From assembly GCA_033765345.1 (NCBI GenBank), contig JANRIC010000244.1, forward strand, positions 1 to 12,384: 12,384 nucleotides of DNA, read 5' to 3'. A program made the translations under genes and the position numbers. The stretch is from JANRIC01 sp033765345 (GTDB taxonomy: Bacteria; Bacteroidota; Bacteroidia; Cytophagales; Microscillaceae). Below are positions 6,691-12,384 of the stretch, one piece after another; the stretch's first letter is position 1; every line of letters begins with the position of its first letter. Under the pieces are notes generated by a model. That model was given only the letters and a program-made list of their open reading frames with translations. It made no database searches and was not told the origin of the DNA.

Positions 6691-9012
6691 ATGACTTACA
6701 CCGTACAATCAGGTGATTCATTGTATTCTATTGCCCGAAAGTTTAATACTAGTGTTCAGGAAATTATTCGCCTCAATAATCTGCCTACCAGTCTGGTAAA
6801 CGTGGGGCAGGTTTTAAATATCGGAACAAACGCAAATTTAGGGCAAGCCAAGGCACTCAAGCATATTGTTCATGCTGGAGAATCGCTGTATTCTATTGCC
6901 AAGGAATACAATTTGACCGTAGCTGAACTCAAACAACTCAATCGCTTGGTTTCTTCCAATCTTCGGGTAGGTCAGGAGCTGATTGTTTCTGCACCGGCAC
7001 CTTTGGCAAATACACAACCCAAGATTGCCTACCATCGGGTTGCTTCTGAGGATACTTTATATAGCATTGCCCGTCAGTATCGGGTTGAGATAGAAGACCT
7101 GATCAAATGGAACCAACTGGCATCCAACCACTTGGCGGTGGGGCAAAATATTCGGGTGATTCCTCCTGATAAAACAGCTACTGAAGCCACCCAAAAAGAA
7201 GAGCCTTTTGTCCATACGGTTGTTTGGGGTGATTCGCTTTACGCCATTGCCCGAAAGTACAATACCACTGTAGCCAAAATACTGGAAATTAATCAATTAG
7301 AATCACACTATCTCCATATCGGTCAAACTTTAATTATTCCCCAAAAAACCAAAAACGACACCCAAACCATCAACAATCCAGCAAATACCTCCGAAAAACC
7401 CGAAAACCCTGAGCTACATATTGTCGTTGCTGGTGAATCGCTGTATGCTATTGCGCGCCAATACGGACTCAGTTTGAATTATCTGAGGCAAATCAATCAA
7501 TTGAGTTCGGACTTACTTCGGGTGGGTCAGGTTTTGAAGGTATACAAAGAAAAAATCAAGGAAACGGATTCAGACGAAAAACCACCACTTGAACCTATAC
7601 CCACTCCTAACCCTAGTCCTGAGCCGCCCAAGATCAATATGAATACCCAGGATGACCCAAATACGGTTTATCCCGATCCGATCAATCTGCCTTCTCAAAT
7701 CCAGGCAGTGCTTGATGCCCGAAAAATTTTTCAGTTGGAAGCCCAAAGTGGCGTGGATATTTTTGGAGATGGTATGCGGGGTCCTGTGGGGCGCAATCAC
7801 GTCAATCGCCCAGAAGATCTTGAGAAAGTCCAAAGAAGGCTTATTCAATTAAATATACTTCCGGCAAATCACACCGAATCACCTTCCAACATTCGCCAAA
7901 GTTTGGGTGTGGGAGCGATCACTGCGAATCTCATTCCCAAAACTATCGAGGCTATTGAGAAATTCCAGCAAAAGTTTCAGGTACACTTCTGGATTGAACA
8001 CTCTACAAGGGTAGCGATGATGCAAACCAGCAGCTATACACCAGGAGTGGTTGTGCCTGATGACATTACTTATCGTTTTTTGCGTGAATTTACGGAATAC
8101 AAGCTAAGTTTTCCACATCCGCATACGCACGAGCCGACAACAGTCAAGTTTCAGAATTTTCCCCGAAGTGCCTTTACTGCGTATTATCATGGTGTGTCTT
8201 ACGTGGGAAGCTCTAATCCCGAAATTCCTCTTAGTGTATTTCAAAAACTGGGTCTGGGCAAAGACTTGGCGGCAGCACTCAAATATGTATCCCGCCACGA
8301 AGGCAATTTTGATGCGATCAATAGCTATGACAGTGCTGTTTTTTCGTATGGTTTCATTCAATTTGCCGGAAATGGAGGTGGTCTGGCGCCGCTTTTGGCT
8401 ACGATCAAGAGCAAAGCTCCGAAGGTCTTTGAGGAATATTTTCAAAAATTTGGGATAGACGTAAGTTATACGCTTTTTGACGGGCAAATTCGCAGTGCCC
8501 AAATCCAGGTAGTCAATCCCTATGATCCGCAAGGAAGGTACCTCGCACAAGGATTGGAAGCTGAAAAACACATCCGGGATCACAAGCAGCTCTACGGAAT
8601 TTTTATCCGAGCAGGGTTTTATTTGCCCATAGTCACCTTACAGATTGATGCCGCTATTCAGAGTTATGTTCGCCCTGCACTCAATATAAAACTGGATATC
8701 GTGGTGGGCATGTTGCGCCTGACTCAGGCACTACTCAGCGATTATATCAACTCACCGATGGGCATCACCTTGATTATTGACACGACGATCAACCAATGGG
8801 TTAATCGTACACGTGAGGTATTTAGGGATGCCATCGAGAAAGTAGCCATCAAACAAAATTTATATTCACAGCAAGAATTAATCAAGATTGATGAGCGAGA
8901 AGTCATCTCTCAGATCATCGCCGATGCTCAAAAACGCCAGGATATGCGATTGGTACAAAGAGCCACCAATATTCTGCATAGCGGGCTGAGTTGGCGCAAA
9001 GCCGCAGGATAA
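6691..9012 (+). CDS. Five-LysM peptidoglycan-binding protein with lysozyme-like domain
   Basis: The 773-residue protein begins directly with LysM domains at about 2-46, 57-100, 114-157, 175-217 and 242-285, each with the core pattern G(D/E)SLY(S/A)IA and VGQ. A Pro-rich linker (about 296-335) follows. A peptidoglycan-binding-1-like region (about 364-445) has VGRNHVNRPEDLEKVQRRL and TIEAIEKFQQKFQ. A lysozyme-like core (about 527-600) has RHEGNF with candidate catalytic Glu537 and SYGFIQFA at 552-559, the E...SxGxxQ pattern of transglycosylase-type folds. The last 170 residues are helical with no known domain. I chose ATG 6691 over the upstream TTG at 6664 because it starts exactly at the first LysM. 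Neither gives a signal peptide, so export, if any, is by another route. A likely role is binding and cutting cell wall. Confidence 0.85.
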   Translation: MTYTVQSGDSLYSIARKFNTSVQEIIRLNNLPTSLVNVGQVLNIGTNANLGQAKALKHIVHAGESLYSIAKEYNLTVAELKQLNRLVSSNLRVGQELIVSAPAPLANTQPKIAYHRVASEDTLYSIARQYRVEIEDLIKWNQLASNHLAVGQNIRVIPPDKTATEATQKEEPFVHTVVWGDSLYAIARKYNTTVAKILEINQLESHYLHIGQTLIIPQKTKNDTQTINNPANTSEKPENPELHIVVAGESLYAIARQYGLSLNYLRQINQLSSDLLRVGQVLKVYKEKIKETDSDEKPPLEPIPTPNPSPEPPKINMNTQDDPNTVYPDPINLPSQIQAVLDARKIFQLEAQSGVDIFGDGMRGPVGRNHVNRPEDLEKVQRRLIQLNILPANHTESPSNIRQSLGVGAITANLIPKTIEAIEKFQQKFQVHFWIEHSTRVAMMQTSSYTPGVVVPDDITYRFLREFTEYKLSFPHPHTHEPTTVKFQNFPRSAFTAYYHGVSYVGSSNPEIPLSVFQKLGLGKDLAAALKYVSRHEGNFDAINSYDSAVFSYGFIQFAGNGGGLAPLLATIKSKAPKVFEEYFQKFGIDVSYTLFDGQIRSAQIQVVNPYDPQGRYLAQGLEAEKHIRDHKQLYGIFIRAGFYLPIVTLQIDAAIQSYVRPALNIKLDIVVGMLRLTQALLSDYINSPMGITLIIDTTINQWVNRTREVFRDAIEKVAIKQNLYSQQELIKIDEREVISQIIADAQKRQDMRLVQRATNILHSGLSWRKAAG

Positions 9013-9015
9013 ACG

Positions 9016-9513
9016 CTATTTTTTCTTTTCCTGGTATTCCCCAATGAGAGATTCATAGGCATCTTTGAGCGTTTGATGGTTTTCGAGCAGATTCAGGTGT
9101 TTGTTTTTTAAGTCTTCAAAATGCCGATTCAAGCGTTTATGGGCTGTTTGGAGTTCTTGATCATCGGTTTTTCCGAGGGCGTGTCGTTCCAGTATTTTGG
9201 TAAAAACTTCAAGAGCATCCTGAAATTCGGTGAGTTGGTTTTGATGTTTTTTAAAAATTTCACTGTAAGCTTCCAGTGATTTTTGATGTTCCTCAATGAT
9301 AGGGTTCTGATCGGGAAATTTCTTTTTGAGCCTTTGATTCCAATTTTTAAATTCCAAACCTAAACTATCATAATCCAGTTGATAGATTTGATGCTCTTGT
9401 AACATCTCTTGTCGCTTTAGAGACATATTTTGGTGGAGTGCCTGATTGATTTCAGCAGGAGGCGAACAGGCAAAAGAGCTAAACAATAAGCCTAAAAGTA
9501 AAAATTTCCTCAT
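9016..9513 (-). CDS. Small coiled-coil lipoprotein of unknown function
   Basis: The 165-residue protein has a clear lipoprotein signal: MRKFLLLGLLFSSFAC with Cys16, then SPPAE. The mature part is almost wholly helical and highly charged, rich in Glu, Lys, Gln and His, with heptad-like leucine spacing through about residues 50-160, so a coiled coil is expected. It ends in a Lys-rich tail (EYQEKKK). No catalytic motif or named family is recognisable. It is probably an envelope-anchored structural or scaffolding protein. It converges on the LysM gene with 3 bases between the stop codons. A strong promoter match lies just upstream at 9539-9570. Confidence 0.8.
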   Translation of the reverse strand: MRKFLLLGLLFSSFACSPPAEINQALHQNMSLKRQEMLQEHQIYQLDYDSLGLEFKNWNQRLKKKFPDQNPIIEEHQKSLEAYSEIFKKHQNQLTEFQDALEVFTKILERHALGKTDDQELQTAHKRLNRHFEDLKNKHLNLLENHQTLKDAYESLIGEYQEKKK

Positions 9514-9538
9514 AATATCTAAAATTTTGGATTAAAAG

Positions 9539-9570
9539 CAAAACTAATATCGCTGATAATCTATATCAAA
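9539..9570 (-). promoter_or_regulatory. Bacteroidota-type promoter for the coiled-coil lipoprotein gene
   Basis: On the minus strand TTTG (9570-9567) is followed after 20 bases by TAGTTTTG (9546-9539), a perfect match to the TAnnTTTG -7 consensus. Transcription would begin near 9532, leaving a leader of about 20 bases before the ATG at 9513. This is the best promoter match I found in the window and supports assignment to Bacteroidota. Confidence 0.65.
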
Positions 9571-9600
9571 TTCAGTGCAGTTATGTTTATATGAGAGAAG

Positions 9601-9633
9601 TTTTGATAAATTTAGCAATTAATTCTATGGTTC
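9601..9633 (+). promoter_or_regulatory. Weak candidate promoter for the YceI-family gene
   Basis: TTTTG at 9601-9605 is followed after 20 bases by TATGGTTC (9626-9633). The spacing fits the Bacteroidota consensus and the TA and central TT of the -7 element match, but the final G does not. The ATG lies 18 bases further on. Confidence 0.25.
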
Positions 9634-9651
9634 ATCGGAACTGATATATTT

Positions 9652-10191
9652 ATGAAATTCATCTTTTTACCGACTCTCTTTTTATTTTGTTCAGTTATGT
9701 ATGTATCCGCACAAAAAAACTGGCAGGTTCAACCTTCGTCCAGTATTACTTTTAAGATCAAAAACGCAGGTTTTACTGTCAATGGCACTTTAAAAGGTCT
9801 CAAAGCCGAAATCCGGTTTTCTCCGGAAGAATATGCCCCAAGCAGTATCCAGGCCAGCGTGGATGTAAATACTATGGATACTGGGATTGAAGCCCGAGAC
9901 AAACACCTGAAAAAATCCGACTATTTTGATGCTGCCAAATATCCGCAGATCAGCATGAAATCCAGACGAATTGCTCCTTCTAAAAGTGGTGATTTTATCG
10001 GATATTTTGCTTTGACGATCAAAGGTACGGAAAAAGAAGTCACTGTACCCTTCAAATTTATCGAAGGAGATACAGAAAGCCGCTTTGAGGGTAATTTTAA
10101 AATCAATCGCCGGGATTTTAAGGTTGGAAGTGGCAGCTTGATCTTATCGGATACTGTGGAGGTCTTTTTGAAGATTGTGGTGAAGGGCTAA
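9652..10191 (+). CDS. YceI-family periplasmic lipid-binding protein
   Basis: The 179-residue protein has a signal peptide (hydrophobic 4-18) with likely cleavage after Ala20 in VSAQK, then a lipocalin-like YceI domain filling the rest. Family signatures are visible: an N-terminal strand W-x-V-x-P-S-S-S-I-T-F (24-34), IQASVDVNTMDTG near 66-78, DKHLKKSDYFDAAKYPQISM at about 83-102, a LTIKGTEKEVTVPF strand near 121-134, and FKINRRDF near 148-155. Members bind polyisoprenoids or amphiphilic fatty compounds in a barrel and are often linked to stress or quinone-related metabolism. A direct link to menA here is not shown. It is a single-gene unit, divergent from the coiled-coil lipoprotein gene and convergent with the toxin/immunity cluster. 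Confidence 0.93.
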   Translation: MKFIFLPTLFLFCSVMYVSAQKNWQVQPSSSITFKIKNAGFTVNGTLKGLKAEIRFSPEEYAPSSIQASVDVNTMDTGIEARDKHLKKSDYFDAAKYPQISMKSRRIAPSKSGDFIGYFALTIKGTEKEVTVPFKFIEGDTESRFEGNFKINRRDFKVGSGSLILSDTVEVFLKIVVKG

Positions 10192-10215
10192 ATGATCCTC
10201 CTTTTAAGTGTTTTG

Positions 10216-10267
10216 AAGCGATTAACAAGGGTTTTTCTGAATTTAACCCTAAGGGGTGAGGACGCTT
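10216..10267. terminator. Possible bidirectional terminator between convergent genes
   Basis: Between the stops of the YceI gene and the minus-strand immunity-like gene, two nested stems can form: AAGCG (10216-10220) with CGCTT (10263-10267), and AGGGTT (10228-10233) with AACCCT (10245-10250). The stems are short and spaced by unpaired bases. A further 5-base stem CTGAC/GTCAG lies at 10275-10290. Position rather than strength supports a terminator role. Confidence 0.3.
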
Positions 10268-10291
10268 GAACCAACTGACCCAGTAGTCAGG

Positions 10292-10855
10292 CTACTCCTC
10301 ATAGCTGAATAGCACTCGCTTAGAAACCAAACCCATCAATTGATGCTGCTCTACCCTTTGCTTGAATACTTCGGATATATATAAATGCAAACCAGCCGTT
10401 TGTGGGATTCTAAACAAATGCTTGCCTTTGAGCTTCTCAGGGAAAAAGGTGTACTGGTAAATATCGAAAATACTTCCGTCTGAATAGTAATCAACTTCAC
10501 TATTGGCTTCATCGAGGGCATCTAGGGTTTCTCTTGGGTGGATGAGTACGTAGTCGTGGCCTTCTACCCGGAATGAAAATGCCTCTACATAATCCATGAT
10601 CAAATCCTGGATGGCGCGCCAGGCGCGGGGTGTGCAGATTACACCACTTGGAGACGCAAAAGATAGGAAATCTCCTTCTCGGGTGTCTTCAGTATAGCGC
10701 ATCATTTCTTGCTCTAAGCTTGTAATGTAAGCCAGATCGATGGGATCATCTTCATCGAATATTTTACGAAGCTTCTGGGTTTCATCCAGATTTACTTTTT
10801 TCCAATCAATATAATGGAAAACATCTGAGTTGGTTGCGTAATAATAAATGTTCAT
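10292..10855 (-). CDS. Probable immunity protein paired with the AHH toxin tail
   Basis: The 187-residue protein is acidic and soluble, with no signal peptide or membrane segment. The C-terminal part (FRIPQTAGLHLYISEVFKQ and then LMGLVSKRVLF) resembles the end of Imm11/DUF1629- and Imm43-type immunity proteins, where a 'sx.iyvs..f...ie...l.Gl.f..v' pattern is typical. This resemblance is by eye. The ATG at 10855 lies 7 bases after the stop of the AHH nuclease fragment (10863-11174), the usual toxin-then-immunity order. It would bind and block that nuclease in the cytoplasm. It is an intact gene although its toxin partner has no start. It is the last gene of the cluster before the chromosomal YceI gene. 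Confidence 0.65.
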   Translation of the reverse strand: MNIYYYATNSDVFHYIDWKKVNLDETQKLRKIFDEDDPIDLAYITSLEQEMMRYTEDTREGDFLSFASPSGVICTPRAWRAIQDLIMDYVEAFSFRVEGHDYVLIHPRETLDALDEANSEVDYYSDGSIFDIYQYTFFPEKLKGKHLFRIPQTAGLHLYISEVFKQRVEQHQLMGLVSKRVLFSYEE

Positions 10856-10862
10856 AGTCTTA

Positions 10863-11174
10863 CTATTTATCTATTGGAAATGTTCCGTTTAGGATTTGTG
10901 ATTTAATATCTTCAAGTTCTTTCAAGACTTTTTTCCTGGCTTGTGCCCAGTCTTCTATGCATTCTACGGCTTCTCGTAAAGCACGATATACCTGCTTGAT
11001 TCCTTCATTAGAATGTAGTCCGCCGCCTCTGTGGTGCCTGGGTTTTACTTCTTTGGGTGCGCCTTTGCCTCCTTTGAGGGCTACGCCATTTACTTCATCG
11101 TTGATGTCTATTTGGTATTTGTCTAAAAGCTTTCGGGCATCCTCAGCCGCAGCATGGGTGTGTGGACGATCGAT
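10863..11174 (-). pseudogene. Start-less C-terminal fragment of an AHH-type nuclease toxin
   Basis: This frame is open for 103 codons between a TGA at 11175-11177 and a TAG at 10863, but has no ATG anywhere. It encodes a recognisable polymorphic-toxin tip: RPHTHAAAEDARKLLDKYQI, then DINDEVNGVALKGG, PRHHRGGGLHS and a helical tail. The elements 'AA..AR.lL.ky.IdIn...NGV' and 'HH.ggLH' match the AHH nucleases of the HNH/Endonuclease VII superfamily. The upstream AHH triplet that names the family is not present, so the catalytic start seems lost at the junction. It begins 11 bases after the end of the upstream small gene and is followed by a likely immunity gene. I read it as an orphan tip cassette or a decayed remnant, not a working gene. 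Confidence 0.7.
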
Positions 11175-11185
11175 TCAGGGCAATA

Positions 11186-11551
11186 CTACAAATGATCTTC
11201 TAGTATTATTTTCCTAAAATCTTCTAATGACATAATCTTGTTAATATTTAAGTCAAAATTATAGTCTGAATCTGTCACATACAGGTTAAAATTTGGTGAT
11301 AAATATTGATTAATTGCCCAAGCGAAATAAAGGCTAGCATCACTTTTCTTCCAAATTGAAAAACTATCCAAATCTTCCGAAAGTCTGATTACAGTAAAGC
11401 TGTTTTCATATTGAAAATCTACCGAGACAACTGAACGCTCATCCTTTTCTTGATGAATGTTAGTAATACCTTTTATGTTACTTACGGCTTTCAAAAATTC
11501 TACTTCGCCAATAACTTTCCTATTTTTCTCATAAATTATTAAGAAGTCCAT
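11186..11551 (-). CDS. Putative immunity protein for the REase-fold toxin tail
   Basis: The 121-residue soluble protein has no signal peptide and no family I can name. It reads as mixed strands and helices: strands at about 1-7 (MDFLIIY), 40-58 and 86-102, and helices near 72-84 (SLYFAWAINQYL) and 106-118. It is acidic and AT-rich compared with the housekeeping genes to the left, as is its upstream neighbour. Its ATG lies 5 bases after the stop of the restriction-endonuclease-fold fragment, which suggests translational coupling and the toxin-immunity order. The immunity role comes from position only; it could instead be a bystander cargo gene. Confidence 0.55.
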   Translation of the reverse strand: MDFLIIYEKNRKVIGEVEFLKAVSNIKGITNIHQEKDERSVVSVDFQYENSFTVIRLSEDLDSFSIWKKSDASLYFAWAINQYLSPNFNLYVTDSDYNFDLNINKIMSLEDFRKIILEDHL

Positions 11552-11556
11552 ATGTT

Positions 11557-12072
11557 TTAATCTTTAATTGTGACTTTGCCTGGTATATTGTATTTTTTTA
11601 AAATTTTTTCAAAAAAATCCTTTGCTTTCAGTTCATTTATAATCACTTCAACTGACTTCAAAGGATTATTGGGGTCATTAATAATTCTTGACATTCTGCT
11701 AAATTCATCTTCCACTTCTTTTATTACTTTTTCTCTTATAAAATCAGGTATACTTGTCTCGCTTATAAATGGACTTTTATCTGGATTTTTCACATATTTA
11801 GTTTCAAGAATAACATCATTTCTAATGCCATCTACCCAAAACTTTGTGCCTCCACCGTATACTTCATAGTTTACTCCCCCTGTATGCTTAATCTCGAAAA
11901 CTCCTTGAGGAGTGCTACTTGGCGTGTTCTCTTTTTTAAGATTATTAAACCATTCATCATACTCTTTCTTAGTGAAATCTTTCTTCTTCTTCTTCCTCCC
12001 CGCCCCAAACACCCCTGCTTTTTGCTCTTGGTCTGTATCTGGCTCGGCTTTGGGCTTGCCTCGGAAGTGGTC
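11557..12072 (-). pseudogene. Start-less restriction-endonuclease-fold toxin C-terminus
   Basis: This frame is open for 171 codons after a TAA at 12073-12075. It has no in-frame ATG before the domain; a GTG at 12012 is the only plausible start, giving 151 residues. The first 20-30 residues (DHFRGKPKAEPDTDQEQ, then a GAGRKKKKK stretch) look like a linker between an Rhs-type core and its tip. The domain follows: WVDGIRNDVILETKYV with Asp61, Glu70 and Lys72 (GTG numbering) as a PD-(D/E)xK-like core, then PDKSPFI, a helix with EVEDEFSRMSRIINDP, SVEVIIN and IPGKVTI. This order resembles Tox-REase-type (Tox-REase-2-like) polymorphic toxin tips, which cut nucleic acid; the assignment is by eye. The upstream part of a full toxin is absent, so it is probably a displaced tip cassette. 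It is AT-rich. Confidence 0.65.
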
Positions 12073-12109
12073 TTAGGCAGGGCTTTCCACTTGCGGACAC
12101 GGAGATTTT

Positions 12110-12384
12110 TTACATTTTCGCTAACTCAGCTTTGATATCTTCATAAATCGCAAAGCCTTCTTGGAGGATTTCTTTCAGTTCTTCGTAGCTGGAGAAACGT
12201 GGTTTTTTTATATCATCCCTACCTAAAAGTTTGCAAATGAACCCAAATGGGCCGCCAATGCTAATTTTCCCATCTTCGGTGCCAAATGCAAGGAGAAATT
12301 CCACGATTGCGTATTTTACACTTAATCTAAAACTTATATCAAATTTCCCCTCTATTTCTATTTCTTCAATCGTAAAAAAATCTT
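12110..12384 (-). CDS. 3' part of a probable immunity gene, cut by window edge
   Basis: The frame is open from the right edge to the stop at 12110, giving 90 residues of a longer protein. A GTG at 12304 exists, but the open frame upstream of it (reading FFTIEEIEIEGKFDISF) looks like continuing protein, so the true start is probably outside the window. The visible part has strands, a hydrophobic helix (KYAIVEFLLAF), GGPFGFICKLLG, and a C-terminal amphipathic helix (YEELKEILQEGFAIYEDIKA). There is no membrane segment or signal. No family is recognised. Its place just upstream of a toxin-tail/immunity series suggests it is the immunity protein of a toxin encoded beyond 12384. Confidence 0.5.
   Translation of the reverse strand, partial: DFFTIEEIEIEGKFDISFRLSVKYAIVEFLLAFGTEDGKISIGGPFGFICKLLGRDDIKKPRFSSYEELKEILQEGFAIYEDIKAELAKM

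Noticed and set aside
6342..6716. 124-codon plus-strand frame in the gap before the LysM gene
   Set aside because: It starts inside inverted repeats and runs through heptamer sequence. Only the last 52 codons have a protein-like feature, reported as a finding instead of a gene.
8104..8583. 159-codon minus-strand frame opposite the LysM gene
   Set aside because: It lies wholly inside the lysozyme-like coding region, has no recognisable domain and is a shadow of the real frame.
10957..11217. 86-codon plus-strand frame
   Set aside because: It is the antisense of the AHH tail; the minus-strand reading gives clear toxin motifs, whereas this one gives none.
11570..12135. Two plus-strand frames, hydrophobic looking
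   Set aside because: They mirror the Lys-rich minus-strand toxin tail; the apparent hydrophobicity comes from reverse-complement Lys/Glu codons.

Overview
The window looks like chromosomal DNA from a Bacteroidota bacterium, probably a Cytophagia- or Saprospiria-like marine or freshwater gliding type. Supporting signs are the menaquinone enzyme MenA, several lipoproteins with Bacteroidota-style signal peptides, a short RecQ helicase paralogue, starts without clear Shine-Dalgarno sequences, and one near-perfect Bacteroidota-type promoter (TTTG, 20 bases, TAgtTTTG) at 9539-9570. Genus assignment is inference.

Layout. Bases 1-414 hold no confident gene; 1-156 is an 84-base-period direct repeat that runs off the left edge. 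Bases 415-6289 carry five minus-strand genes: menA, a Cys-type glutathione peroxidase that may be a lipoprotein, an alpha/beta-hydrolase lipoprotein, an inner-membrane TPR/OmpA protein, and a RecQ-family helicase. They look like ordinary single genes or loose clusters rather than one pathway operon. Bases 6290-6690 are AT-rich and non-coding, with inverted repeats and degenerate heptamer repeats. Bases 6691-9012 on the plus strand encode a large protein with five LysM domains, a peptidoglycan-binding-like region and a lysozyme-like core, but no visible signal peptide. It converges, with only 3 bases between, on a small coiled-coil lipoprotein gene at 9016-9513. That lipoprotein gene is divergent from a YceI-family periplasmic protein at 9652-10191.

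The right end (10292-12384) is the accessory part. It is a minus-strand run of polymorphic-toxin leftovers. In transcription order these are: the 3' part of a likely immunity gene cut by the window edge; a start-less restriction-endonuclease-fold toxin tail; a small likely immunity gene; a start-less AHH-nuclease toxin tail; and another likely immunity gene. Each toxin tail begins just after an in-frame stop, has no ATG, and is followed within 5-7 bases by an intact ATG-started ORF. This is the layout of displaced (orphan) toxin-tip/immunity cassettes such as those found downstream of Rhs- or CDI-type genes, where they can act as a store of spare tips and protect against siblings carrying those toxins. 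The full-length parent toxin, if present, should lie beyond base 12384.

No tRNA, rRNA, CRISPR array, transposase or integrase was recognised.
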